Source: Phyllostachys edulis (Eukaryota; Streptophyta; Magnoliopsida; Poales; Poaceae). From it: DNA of 64,000 nt. Both the position numbers and the translations under genes were made by a program. The DNA lies in contig CM070567.1 in the NCBI GenBank assembly GCA_036346405.1, positions 43,257,470 to 43,321,469 of the forward strand, written 5' to 3'. The notes under the pieces are model-generated. The model saw only the letters and a list, made by a program, of their open reading frames with translations. It was not told the DNA's origin and did no database searches. This document shows, in pieces, positions 49,301-60,807 of the stretch. The stretch's first letter is position 1. Each line of letters opens with the position of its first letter.

Positions 49301-50015
49301 ATTAAAATATAGTTTTTATTTAATTAGCCCAACGACATGTAGATCCTAAGCCTTTATTAAAATAAATAGTTTAGCAAGATAATCTTAACAATAATTTTTA
49401 AATCATAGAGACACACATTTACAAGTAGGCACTTACTAATTATCGGTTAGGTAAAATAATTGCTTTAGTTGAAAGTTAACTAGGGTTTGTTAATAGGTCA
49501 TTGGCGTATAGGGCCTAAACAATAACTAGTAATAGTAATGTGTTGACGATCGAGTCGCCGATCTTACGAAATAAAAAGAGAAAAATGATTAAGAGTTCTT
49601 GGATGAGAATATGGTTGCTCTTTATTGCAATGAACTGGCTATTACATTTACAGGGGGTGCCTTTGTAAGGCGACAGACTAGCCCTAATTACATAGAGTGT
49701 ATTGTTTGAATCTAATTGCCTTCTGAAGGATATATGTGTTGTGATTGTTCTCTCCTGGTTGTCTTCGGATAGATGGTTCAGATCATCCTCCTACCGTTTG
49801 TATTCTCCTTTAAATAACTAAGGATGTGGTGGTAGTTACTCCTGGAAGAGACGCCCTTTGGAAGTGTCGTGTTTGGTTAGAGGATCAGTTACAGTTAGTG
49901 AAACATCAACTGATCAGCAGTTGATATCAGTGGAAGATAAAACCGTATAGTGGTTATTGTTAGTGATTGAGAGCTGAAAATGACGTGTGGTTTGGAACAA
50001 TTAAGACACATGTTC
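46316..50015. other. Retroelement-derived, non-coding block
   Basis: Begins TGTAACACCCTAGCCC, which looks like an LTR terminus, and consists of AT-rich sequence with no coding region. It probably belongs to one or more Gypsy-type LTRs inserted in the surrounding solo LTR. The preceding 5-mer (tattt) has no partner after the TTACA at 55720-55724. 48660-49530 is very AT-rich. From 49541 a sequence starting TGTTGACGATCGAG resembles the inverted 3' end of another LTR. I could not delimit these elements. Confidence 0.45.
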
Positions 50016-50564
50016 CACTACTACAAAAGGCTATCTTGGATGCCTTATCACGCATTTATTGACCAAAACCATTCAGATTACATGCAATCACAGATGGTTT
50101 TGGTTTAGAGACCGCTCGTATTCTTGCTACGCTAAAAACCGTCTGTGAAGAGGTAATATCACAGACGGTTCATAACTAAAATCGTCTGTGAAGTATCATA
50201 GATGGTTAGTAAAAATAACCGTCTGTGATAATTCTACATATCACCGACGGTTTTCAACAAACAACCGTCTATGAAACCTCACAGACGATTATTAACAATA
50301 ACCGTCTGTGATATTACTACATATCACAAATCGTTTTTTGTTATAACCGTTTGCGATAATATCGCTACAGCTCCCAGTTGATGCCCGATGATAGTTTCTT
50401 CGTCGCCGATGCGTCTCTTTGTCGCATCAATGCCGCTTCAGCTCCCCGATGCGTCTCTTCGTCTCACGCTCTGAATTTATTCCTTGTTTTATAAAAAGGA
50501 TCATCCGCCATCGAAGATGATTATCATCCCCACATATAACTCTAGTACTTATAAAAAAACAGAA

Positions 50565-51092
50565 ATGGCTGCCTCTTCTGTTTCCTTGTCGCTGGCATTG
50601 ATGGCCTACCTGGTTGTACTGTACAAGCAACTCTCTGGTCGTACGTTGGCGGATGCTGTGGAAGAACACTGTTTCAACAATGTCTTCAATCCTCTCTCCG
50701 AGAATTTGCCGGAGCAGATGACGGCCACCTTCCGCCGTCTTGACATCCTCCTCCGCCGCGCCTTCCAGGTGATTTCTCACTTTCGGCGAGTTTACCGCGT
50801 CATCGACGTGGTCCTCCACAACGACGTTGCACGTCTCTAGGAGGCTTGTCGTGACTTGGATCGCTAATCGAGGCGGGCGGCATCGAAGTCAACGGTAGAG
50901 ACCCTCAAGCAAGGGAAGAGAGCCTATGGGCTCAATTCTTCTTAGTTCAACAATCCAAGGGTCTTGGAGACACTTTCGAGCGAGTCGTCGGTAGTGGATG
51001 CATTTCAGGCTTTGTTCGATCACGAACCGTCCGATGCCACCACCGCCTATGAAGTATTGAAGACAGAGATAGCAGCCTACCTCCGCCACTAG
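50565..51092 (+). pseudogene. Unrecognised reading-frame remnant, copy 2
   Basis: A single frame of 176 codons from MAASSVSLS to YLRH and a TAG, with three internal stops (first at 50838-50840). Before the first stop: a hydrophobic N-terminus (LALMAYLVVLYKQL), then EEHCFNNVFNPL and FRRLDILLRRAF. Later: ETLKQGKRAYGLN and AFQALFDHEPSDATTAYEVL. I recognise no domain. The same frame occurs in copy 1. It could be a captured host gene or an element-encoded accessory protein. It is non-functional as seen here. Confidence 0.55.
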
Positions 51093-51239
51093 AAAAATAT
51101 TGTTTATTTATAGGTTTCTACTTTTTTTAATCTTTGTAAGAAGTGACTGGCCACGTTGTTTGGCCATATGAAAATGCCAAAATGAAAAAAAATCTAGTTT
51201 GGAGGTGAAGTTACTATATTAATTATATGTTGAATTATT

Positions 51240-51350
<111 letters not shown>

Positions 51351-51685
51351 AAACATGTAATTTCTTCATGTCATGTAAGTGTATATACAAGATAATATAC
51401 TTGAGAAAAACCATTTCACAGAAGGTTCCATAATAGAACCGTCTGTGATAACTATCACTAACGGTTCCATAATAGAACCGTCTGTGATAAGTCTCTTTAT
51501 TAGTAGGACCCGGCCGGCCGCTAGGGTTTGCGCCTGCCCGAACTCGTCACTCCCCAGCACCTCTAGGGTTTGCGTCCGCCCTAACTCGTCACTCCCCAAT
51601 GCACTTACTCTTGTATGTTCCCCTCCCCACCTCGATGCCGCCGCCTGACCCCGTCGCCATCGCCACCGGTTGTGACACCACTCTG

Positions 51686-51728
51686 CACTGCACAAGACAC
51701 TCGTATGATAGGAGTGTCTTATGCAGTG
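51686..51728. repeat. Hairpin, copy 2 (17-bp stem with one mismatch)
   Basis: CACTGCACAAGACACTC pairs with GAGTGTCTTATGCAGTG around a 9-nt loop, with one C/A mismatch. It matches the position and sequence of the hairpin at 39291-39327. Confidence 0.88.
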
Positions 51729-51745
51729 TCAGGGTCGTGCCACAA

Positions 51746-52175
51746 CTACGGTGACAACATGGTGCTGTTGTGCCGCCTCGCATACACACGCCTGTTCGTC
51801 GAATTGTCGTTGGCATGGTTCATCCTCGCGCTATCGTCTAGCGGCAGCCTCCGCATCTGTCTCGTCACGCGGCTCATACAGGAGGTGTACACTCCCCACA
51901 TCGCCACGTTTACCCAGCTGCACCGAAGTGGTAAGCTTGGCAATAGCATCAAGCAATACCTTGTGGTTGTCGTCGACGGTCACGGACAGCTTCTGAAAAT
52001 CTGTCCCCAGGCCATCTAAGTTGTTTTAGACACGCCCAAGGTCACCGCGCACCTGGTCGACCTTAGCCCGGAACTCATCTCGGAGCGTCGCACGAAGTGT
52101 ATGGTAGTGCATCTTTGTGACTGGACCAGTAAGGTTGCCGTCCAGATCCTTGTCCTGCTCACTTCCTGATATGGT
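51746..52175 (-). pseudogene. Ty3/gypsy gag N-terminal remnant
   Basis: The minus strand reads LRATLRDEFRAKVDQVRGDL, a stop, then LSVTVDDNHKVLLDAIAKL, a leader-gag segment typical of grass Gypsy elements, again followed by stops. It lies downstream (minus sense) of the primer-binding site at 53565-53551, consistent with the 5' part of a Gypsy element. It is truncated near 51745 against the CACTA-like copy. Confidence 0.6.
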
Positions 52176-53395
52176 TATAGTAGCAAAAATACCAAGTGAC
52201 AATATATGTGGAAAATAAGTGGGAATCTCTCAACTACTGTTCTGAAACAAAGCAAGTTATACCGTTCCGAAGTAAATTAAGAGCAGCAAAAACTTACGCT
52301 CGTAGCAACGAATGACCAACCAAGATTGTGCGAGCGAATATCGAGAACGACAGTCAATACATGACACGGATGTTTTTGGTGGAGCTAGGTGAGGAAAATA
52401 ACCTAACAAATCCTGAATTTAAAGATTGTCGATCTAGGTATCAATCCAAACGAGACTCACAGTGCCTAATTGCTGATCGATAAATATAAGTGAGGAGTAG
52501 ACAGCAACACACGCACAATGATAATGGGACTATTGCAATCAAAGGAATGAGCGATGAAATGAACAATTTTGTATGGAGGCGAACACTCGTATTGCAACAG
52601 TTCAAGGAGAGACGCTAGCTAGTGCTCAAAAATTGGATATGAGGGCACATGATTGCTCAAAAATTATGGAACGCGAACAGTATCGGATAAAAAAAATAAT
52701 GATGCTCCAACAATACAATTTAATACTATGGCCGATTTTTTTTTTTGCTCTCTGTTTTTTTCCTCTCACGGCCAAGCTTGGTCAATGCACGGCAAGCACT
52801 CCTTTTTTGTTTTGCTCTTTATTTTTTTTTCACACAGCCAAGCACTTTTTTGTTGTTTCACGGCCGACTACAGAGAATCGTTTTGTCCTCTGTTTCTTTT
52901 TCTATTTTCTTTTTTTTCCAAGGCCAACTACTAACCACGGCCAACAGCAATAAGCAGCAAGGCTTATGTGTTTTGGAACTCATGGCAAACACAATTAGTC
53001 ACAGGCAAGTGCATGTACCGAACATGAATAGTATTCGGACGTAAACAGTACCATCATGTGAACAGTGCCCTGATGTGAACAGTGCACACGCGCACGAAAC
53101 TTGCGTCCCAAAAATCCTATGAGCAGTCCCTCGAACACAACAACAAGCTAGTCTCAATAGGTACGAAAGGTTCACGAATGGACTGATTGGTTCAAGAAGA
53201 AAACAACATGCAATCTACTGATATAAGCGATGTTTAGTTGCACAAAAATAGGAAACAAGTACAGGCACAAAATTTTGTGGAAGGGGAACAAAAAGAGACA
53301 CGAACGGAACACGACCAGCAACTAAACACGATGAACGAGTGGATTAAGACCTAACAAAATGCACTAAAAATACTAATTTAAACTATGGCGAAAGA

Positions 53396-53472
<77 letters not shown>

Positions 53473-53550
53473 TTTTGTGGCTTTTTCGTGTATAGGATGA
53501 GAAAAACAATCTACTAAAATACGGGTAAAGAGAGATTCTACCGAGTGGCC
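52176..53550 (-). other. Untranslated leader of the minus-strand Gypsy element
   Basis: Between the primer-binding site and the gag remnant. Poly-T-rich tracts (52735-52920) and the TA microsatellite at 53398-53469; no gene seen. Confidence 0.45.
53398..53469. repeat. (TA)n microsatellite
   Basis: About 72 bases of uninterrupted TA dinucleotides followed by a short T run. Confidence 0.97.
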
Positions 53551-53565
53551 TGGAATCTGATACCA
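53551..53565 (-). other. Primer-binding site of a minus-strand Gypsy element
   Basis: The minus strand reads TGGTATCAGATTCCA, matching the start of the tRNA-Met complement. It directly follows an LTR end (CCGTATCATCA). Confidence 0.7.
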
Positions 53566-54120
53566 TGATGATACGGGGTGGCCCGATCTTCTCGAGTAGA
53601 ACCATAGATAAATAGCACTTGATGACGAATAACGCTCAGTTGTACACCACACGCCAGTACACGGACTTGCAGCTTTATGGATATTCGCCAACACGCACCG
53701 GGATGATCACCGCTAGACCATGAGCAGAGATCGCCAAGCCCTCAATTCCCAGCGGAAAAGCAAACTTGACCTTAAAATGCAGAACGAACAATTGATCGCC
53801 TAATTCTCTCTCAGAAGTCCTTTCATGAACTCTGTTATGAAAGAACAAGCAATAACTTGTGTTCTATTCTTTTGCATAAACGTGGTCTGCCTTTACAATG
53901 GGGGTCTACCCCTCAATATATAGTCTTGTGCTAAGAACTATTCAGTACTAATTTCCCATGTGTGACTATTCATGCAATGCACTGTTCACACGCCGTTTAT
54001 TGTCCACGGGACTGTTCACAGGCTGATTACCGTTCACGGCAACTGTTCACGGGCTGACGCTTACTGTTCACAGGCTGATTACTATTCATGTCAACTGTTC
54101 ACGGGCTGATTGCTGTAGCA
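53566..54120 (-). mobile_element. Gypsy LTR (left end clear, right end approximate)
   Basis: Bounded on the left by the primer-binding site. It contains a TATA-like ACTATATATTGAG on the minus strand (53926-53914) and about six imperfect repeats of ctgttcacgggctgatta (53985-54115). On its right it meets the end of a Gypsy pol frame, so this LTR sits between a pol end and a PBS. Confidence 0.6.
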
Positions 54121-54123
54121 CGT

Positions 54124-54579
54124 CTACTGTAGCGTGGCACTATTCATAGCCCGGTTATTGTTCGCACCGTGGACTTGGGCTTCCTTCCTGGTTCCTCCAC
54201 TTGGGCTTTGTGCTTGACCGTTTGGGTCTTGATCCCTCGCTTGGCCACATGGACCTTGGCCCTCTCCTCCTTGGCCGAATGGGCCGTAGGTCAGCGCCTT
54301 GACCTCCTCATTTGATGGCCTTCCTTGGATAATGGCCGCATATTCTTGATCTCTGTCCATTGATGAATCTTCAAACTTGAGCACAAGCAAAACACTATTT
54401 TTAAGTAGTATAAAATTCTCATTAAAATCAATGACATATTCATTAAGGAGCAAGTTCACCTGAGATTGTAGTTTCTTGGCACGTGCTCTTGTTATTGGTC
54501 CTGTCGGCAACTCGAGGCGTATATCATGAGCATTAGGTGGAGGAGAAGACGGTGTCGTAGGGATGCCCTCATCAAGCAC
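54124..54579 (-). pseudogene. C-terminal end of a Ty3/gypsy polyprotein
   Basis: An open segment of 151 codons containing GPITRARAKKLQSQVNLLL and DFNENFILLKNSVLLVL. This tail is common in grass Gypsy polyproteins after the integrase chromodomain region. Upstream (minus sense, beyond 54579) no integrase is found and the frame soon meets a stop, so only the tail remains. Confidence 0.75.
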
Positions 54580-55724
54580 GGCGTGTGCCTCGGCATGGGG
54601 ATTGTGTAGAGCCGATCAGTTCGGCCGGGGAAGGTCCAAGGAGGTGCAGCCACGGTGGCCATTCACGATGACGCAGAGCTCGCGGTGGTGACAAACTCCG
54701 GCGATGGTGAAAAAAAATCATGGTGGGGGATAGGAAGAGGATTACCAGGAACACGACGTGACGCAGTTGGTTTGGTCGAAGGATCATCGGAGAGAGAGAT
54801 CAATGCGTGGATGTCATCATCGGACTTCGGGAAGGAGGTGGATGGCGTCAGGCATTCCGGACAAACGAAGGGGAGTTAGGCAATGGGGCTTGGGGCGAAA
54901 CGAAAAGGGGAGTCGGGAACACACAGTGCTCACTTTATACTGCGAAACGGACACTTGAGTTGACAGGAAACGCCAAGAGAATAAAGCTACAGATTTTGGT
55001 TTGCAAATGAAGAACGGGAATAAACAGCCAAATTGAATGCAATTAATGGAGGAAACATAAATTGATGGTTGTATGATATGGGTGATAATGAGAGGCTCGA
55101 ATCGCTTCAGACGGAATCAATTTTGATTCTTCATGTGCGAAGAAAAGAGGAGAGAGGCGGAGCTCGGCCATTGTTGGATCGGAGCTCAGACTCTCGCTCG
55201 AAGCACTACCGTGAGTGCAAAGAAGGGAAGAGACAGGGCAAAGGGGTGGGGTGGCAATGCCGGGGCGGAGGAGGGTGCTAGTGGTCGGGGTTGGGAGGTG
55301 AGGAGGGGCACGACTATGGACGACTTTGGAAAGAAAATGTACAGAGAAGAACTTGTTTCACGGGAAGAAGAAGATGATGAATAGGACAGAGAAAAAGAAA
55401 AGAAAGAAAATTCAAAAATCCAAAAAATAAAAATAAATTTCAGAAAATTCAAGAAAAATCCACAAAAATCCTTAGAACCTATTTAGATTAAATAAAATAA
55501 TTTTGAATTTAATTTATGTTTATTTTATCATTTAAAATGTTTTCATTTTTCTGAAATTTCAAATTAAACTTTACATTAATTCATTAAAATGCAAATTATT
55601 CAATTTATTTTTAAAAGTTTCAAAAAGGCTCTTTGAATTAGCAGAACTCCAATTTAAAAACCAAATCTTTGAATTAATTATTTTGAAATAAATTTTTTAA
55701 AAGGCCAAAATTTGGGATGTTACA
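54580..55724 (-). mobile_element. Minus-strand LTR fragment beginning TGTAACATCCC
   Basis: Read on the minus strand from 55724 it begins TGTAACATCCCAAATTTTGG, followed by AT-rich sequence and then a CT-rich tract (55450-55190), the same architecture as the start of the two large solo LTRs here. The other end is not clear and the adjacent 5-mer (accta) has no partner. Open frames within are chance. Confidence 0.5.
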
Positions 55725-55815
55725 ACCTACTTTTGAATGCAAATTATATTGATTTAAATTATGAAATTGCATTTCTATGATTTATACAATTATGTTAACT
55801 AGCTCATAGTTAATA

Positions 55816-55895
55816 CTACCTCCGGATTTTAATAGTTGTCGATGGACGAACTGTCGCAGACGCTGGCGGCGTCAAGTAATCATATACGGAGGGAG
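55816..55895. mobile_element. Short Stowaway-like MITE
   Basis: An 80-bp element with ends CTACCTCCGG and, inverted, CTCCCTCCGT, flanked by TA at 55814-55815 and 55896-55897. Its small size suggests an internal deletion. Confidence 0.75.
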
Positions 55896-57763
55896 TACCT
55901 TAATGATAATTGAGTATAACCTTCACATCCTTGAACTTGGACACTATCCTTTTCACCCTAGAAGTAATGGTATACATGACTAGTCACTAAGTCTGTATCT
56001 CAGTGCCATGTTTAGCCTTGCTTAGATACATTGACATGTGTGCATTAATTTGCCCCGACAACTTTCAAAACTCAAAACTGGATTTGGGCGGTCGAGGCTG
56101 GCACCTGGCTGGTATGTTGAAAAGAGTGGGCAGATGGAAAGCATGGTGGATGCGTAAAGGAGTACGCAAGATGGTTTGGGGAAGAACTGCCAAGTCAATT
56201 AAGGACCGATTCCTATGATGATCTCTCAAGCACTAAAAATAGTGCAACCACAAGTATACCATGTGTATGACCTAGCTTACTAATTTGCCTCGCCTTAGCA
56301 TTACTTCATTATCCCGCGAAAGTGACATGCATATAGTGACCTCTAGGAGGGTGCTGCGACTATAGTGCATGTATCGACTACGATGCAAGAGGGGGCCCTA
56401 GAAGAGTGTAATCAAAAGGTGGTGGAAACCTTAGCGGGTGGAGTTGCGTTGAGGTAGGGCATTGTAAATGCCTTGTGAAGATTTTCTTAGGTCTCACGCC
56501 TACAACATCGTGATGATATTATAAGATAATCAGCTCTTGTGGGTACATATGTGTGACCTCTGCAGAGTGTAAAATTATCCGGATAGTCATGCCCACGGTC
56601 ATGGGAAATGTCGAGAACTTGCTTGATTAGATTTTGATTTTAACAAAACGATTTATGGGTGGAATGAAAAGACGAGTGGGAGCTCGGGGATTTGATTTGT
56701 GGAAAGTATCTGGTGTGTGCAGCTGCGGGATTGCAAGAAGAATGCAGCCTGGGATTCACTGTTAAATATGACTAGGAATGGCCGCGGGAATGTAACCTAG
56801 AATTTGTTTTGGTGTGGCCTGCATCGTCATGGGCTGTCAGTTTGGAATTGCTAGGAGAATTCAGCTTGGAATTGCCAGGTGGTTGCAGCCTGGGGATCGC
56901 CGGGTGGATGCAGCCCTAGAAAATGGTATAGCATGAGGTGAATGGAACTAATATCTATGTGGGAATGGATGGAACCTTCGGGTACTGTTCTCCACTAGAG
57001 GTGGGCGGAACATTCGCTACTATTATACAAAAACACGGAATTTCATTAAAACTTGGTTTAGTCAAAATGTTAGGTCTCAGGACTTGCCTACTACTATTTC
57101 AGCATTGGCTTTATGCAAATAAAAGAACCACAAATTCCGTTGATCAGTCTTGCATATATACTATAATTGCATCATGTGTGTTGGCTCACTGAATACGGCT
57201 GAGTACTCATACTTGCTCAATAATTACATTTAGTAAGAATGAAGAAGATTCTATGACACTTAAACATGATCGTTAAGATTGAAAATAAAAAAGGCTAAGA
57301 ACTAGGTTGCGAGCCCTAGTCAATTGCTTGTTGGTATATCCTAAGGGTCCCACCTATTACGTTTTAATTCTACTTCCGCTGTTGTTCTTCAAAGGTATTT
57401 GGCATGTCCGATCTACAAAAGTAAAAAAGTTCTAAGGTATATTTGCACTTATTTATTATTATTATGCAATAACTTTATATTTTTGATATATGTGTTTGAT
57501 ATTCAATGATGTAGCGTGGAGTCTTAATTCTTGATCTGGGGCTGGTCTTTGTGAACACAGAGGATTCCAAAATGACAAATTTGGGGTCCGACAAAGGGGA
57601 AGGCGACCACCTCCTTGGATACACTACTGGCCATCTTCGCCCCATCTGCCGCCTCATGGGACCCCCGCCGCTGGAGGTGTTGTTGCTCTGGCTCACCGGC
57701 CATCGCTTTGTTGTCTCGGTTCCTCTTCTTGGCAATCAGATCTGGCATGTGGGAGCGGCTCCT

Positions 57764-57772
<9 letters not shown>

Positions 57773-57801
<29 letters not shown>
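57773..57801 (+). repeat. (GA)n microsatellite
   Basis: About 28 bases of AG repeats in the right part of the split TIR element. Confidence 0.93.
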
Positions 57802-57803
<2 letters not shown>

Positions 57804-58149
57804 GATTTGCCGAGTGACATCCTAATCCAGATTCGGTAGGTGGGTTGTCCCCTCGTTGTGGCACGACGACGGCTTGGTGTGAATGGAGGCAACAGTTGGT
57901 GGCAATCCTAGCTTCCGGTTAGTCCCGTGTAGGAAGGGGCAAGAGGCGGCCGCTAGAGAGAGATGAACATGTGAGAAGGAAAAAGGGGAGGGATGGTGAC
58001 GTGGCTGATTACGTGGATGTCTTTTTTACTTTTTATTTGCTAACTAATTATGTGATGATGGCTATGATACCATGTCAATGCAAAACCAAGCCACGTGGCA
58101 AAAACCACCAATGAAACCATCTCTGTGGTAATTTGTACTGATTTTGGTA

Positions 58150-58382
58150 GTTTTTTTAGATAATGGAAGTACAACTTCCGACCTCTGCACCAACTAGAGA
58201 TGCACACAGCCATTACACCACCATCAGCTAAAAGCTTAAAACGAAAAGGCCAAAAGCCAACAATGACAGACAAATTGTCATGCAAAGGCTAGCCTAAAAA
58301 AAGACCACCTAGCCCCGCCTCCGAGACCAACCAGGAGATCGTCCACATACGAATAGTAGCTGCGCAGCAAAGAGGTTTTGCT
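58150..58382. other. Probable insertion in the right arm of the TIR element
   Basis: This segment interrupts the similarity between the right arm and the left arm of the TIR element. It begins with a T run (gtttttttagataatgg). No coding content. A SINE- or LINE-derived piece is possible but unproven. Confidence 0.35.
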
Positions 58383-58447
58383 AGTTGGAGGGGTGAAAAG
58401 TGAACTATTTTATAGTTGAAGGTGTTTTTTAGACTTAGACCATAAAG

Positions 58448-59590
58448 TAGAGCAGACTTGTTCCTATTTGTAAAGAGTTATAGGGCTGCAGGAGGTCCTG
58501 CCGCGCTACCTGACCGCACTAGGTGCCGCGGCCGCGCTGCTGAGCATTGCCACGGTGCCATCAACCTCCAATGGAACTGGGTGACACATGTTGCCTACAG
58601 CTGCTGCCACGGTTTGGGAGGGGGGCAATCCACAAGATCGTTCGACTGGAGGCCAAAACTGCAAAAAAAAAAACAAAACAAAACAAAAAAGACCAGGTGA
58701 GGAGCCAAATAAGCTAAGGCCTCCTTAACATCCTCTACATGCAAAAGCCTTTTAGTCGAGGTGAAATAGTGGTGCGCAAGCTTATTTGATCTACCATATG
58801 AGGTGATTCACGGGGTGCCCAACAGTTTTTTGCGAATACACAACAGACTCGTGTGTCATTCATTAAGAGAGAAGAAACAATACAACAACCAATATTTGGA
58901 TGGAAGGAAATGCTCTACATTAGTGCTCTCAATGCAGAGATGCTACAGTATACGTGAATTAGGAGCGATCTCTACCGTCCGCTCCGAAAGCAAAGAACGA
59001 GATCAATTGATACAGTAGGCGATGCATTAGTGCTCTCAATACAGAGCATTGTTCACGTAACGCGAAACACTGTTCTCACAGTGTGCTTTGCGTTTACTAA
59101 AGAGGATCCAAATGGTTGAGAGTTGAGACGATCCAACATAGAATACAATGTCTTTTTACTAATCCTATTATAATTATATAGTAGAAATAACTTATAAAAC
59201 TTAATTTGTAAATAAGAAATGACTATAGAAATCTACTAAAAGTGACATTGATAATATTTATTTCTGAATCCACACCTGGTTGAGACCCAAGATACAAGCA
59301 ACCTGAACCAAAGAACACACTGGAGACAGAAATTACGGCCCTGTTTGTTTAGGCTTTTTCTTTGGATTATAATAAAAAAAAAGCCTAAGTTTAAACAAAG
59401 GGATGGCTTTTTTTATCCAGCTTATAAAAAGCTTAAGCCATTTTAAGCCTAAAAGCCATAAGCCAAGGGAGAGATGCTTTTTTTGGCTTTTGCGAAATAG
59501 AATATCTATTTGCCACTGAAATTCACTGAAATTATCCACGAAATGCCATCGTATATAAGCGGAAATCGTTTCATTTTTCCACATTTCCTT
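58448..59590. other. Non-coding DNA with element debris
   Basis: 58470-58700 is GC-rich and unrecognised. A short motif, attagtgctctcaatrcagag, occurs twice (58920 and 59028 regions). At 59338 a GGCCCTGTTTGTTTAGGC motif resembles the end of a hAT- or Harbinger-type MITE, but no partner end was found. Confidence 0.4.
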
Positions 59591-59818
59591 CCTCATTTCC
59601 ACCCTCTTTCCTTCCCATAGACGCCACCTCCTCCTCCCCACCGCCGCCCTCCCCCAACAACGCCTCCTCCCCTCCCCCGCCGCTCCTCTCCCCCAACGCC
59701 GTCGCCTCCCCTCGCTCCTGGAATCCACGCCGATCGGACAGCCGGAGGGCGATGCTGAGCGCCGACTCCGCGAGGTCGCCGAGTGGGTCGTCGACACCAC
59801 TGAGGCGTGCGCCTGCGA
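59591..59818 (+). pseudogene. Exon-like fragment, unidentified
   Basis: A CT-rich leader followed by a GC-rich open segment encoding GDAERRLREVAEWVVDTTEA and ending at a plausible donor (GAAG then GTGATAG near 59820). The base composition matches a grass first exon. I cannot assign a protein family. It may be a captured piece or the first exon of a broken gene. Confidence 0.35.
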
Positions 59819-60028
59819 AGGTGATAGGCCCTAAAACTCTCTCTAATCCTGTTAGCTATCTTCCTCCTTTGTTCTTGATAATGTGTATTTAGAGTTAATC
59901 TGATATAATGTTTGTTGAGGAGTTCGTGGCATTGTGGTCACAATCGCCATCACTCATCAAATAATCCATTTCAACCATGCCAGTACGTATATGATGGCTA
60001 TAGTGTGTTGTCATAGCAATTTCAAATT

Positions 60029-60252
60029 TGGGCAAAGTCTTGGCTCAGTTTATCTTGCTTGGGAGGCTCTTAATAAATTTACCCCGAAGTTTTACTTTGA
60101 TACAAGTGGCTATGCTTTTACATATCCACTAGCTTGGCTATTTGGTTGCAAGGTCATCTGCTGCACTCATTATCCGACAATCAGTTCTGATATGGTTGAA
60201 CGTGTTAAGCAGCGCAGTTCTATGTATAATAACAACTCTCGTATCGCTGAAA
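60029..60252 (+). pseudogene. ALG11: ALG11 mannosyltransferase gene fragment
   Basis: One exon-sized segment reads GQSLGSVYLAWEALNKFTP, then FYFDTSGYAFTYPLAWLFG and CCTHYPTISSDMVERVKQRS, ending at SMYNNNSRIAE. This closely matches plant ALG11, the ER enzyme that adds alpha-1,2-mannose to the lipid-linked oligosaccharide in N-glycosylation. A plausible donor (AG then GTATAC, 60251-60256) follows. Upstream the match fades into degenerate sequence (the expected HFTMI region is damaged). Downstream the intron is cut at 60391 by the Copia LTR. Other exons are not seen, so I call it a fragment rather than the working gene. Confidence 0.78.
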
Positions 60253-60391
60253 GGTATACACTACACGGAGTGCTTAACTTTCATTCTTCTTATTGGGCTA
60301 CCAATATGTGTAATTCAGCAAACCATGGTGCATTTTTGTATATGGGAAATCAAAATCTTACCGTACATGATAAAACAATGGCAAAATAATG

Positions 60392-60530
60392 TGTTAGCTA
60401 TGTTATGAATAGCGCTTGTATTCATCATGAGGCCAATGAGCTAATATATATACACAAAGTATAAGAGGTGAATATGCAAATAACCCCTCATAACAATGGG
60501 GAATAACACACTATACATATATCTCTAACA
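60392..60530 (-). repeat. 3' LTR of the Copia element
   Basis: 139 bp with 6-bp inverted ends TGTTAG/CTAACA. It lies immediately downstream (minus sense) of the GAGGAGGGG polypurine tract. Confidence 0.8.
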
Positions 60531-60807
60531 CCCCTCCTCAAACTCATGATGGATCAACAACACTGAGTTTGGAGAGGTAGAAGTCGTGCTGTGCTCGAGT
60601 CTAGGCCTTCGTGAAGAAATCCGCTATCTGAAGCTCTGAAAGCACACACTGAAGAGCAATTACCTGATCATGCACACAAGACCTCATAAAGGAAGCATCA
60701 ACACCAATATGCTTGGTGAGCTCATGCTTCACAGGTCACGAACATCTTGATAGCACTTGTACTTGTCGACAAGAGAGGAGTCGGTGTAGTGTGAAACACC
60801 AAAATCC

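Noticed and set aside
49541..50010. Possible complete LTR (TGTTGACGATCG to GACACA)
   Set aside because: The left end looks like an inverted LTR 3' end, but flanking 5-mers do not match and no PBS or partner LTR was found; boundaries cannot be supported.
59338..59480. hAT/Harbinger-type MITE starting GGCCCTGTTTG
   Set aside because: Only one end is visible; no inverted partner or target duplication was found.
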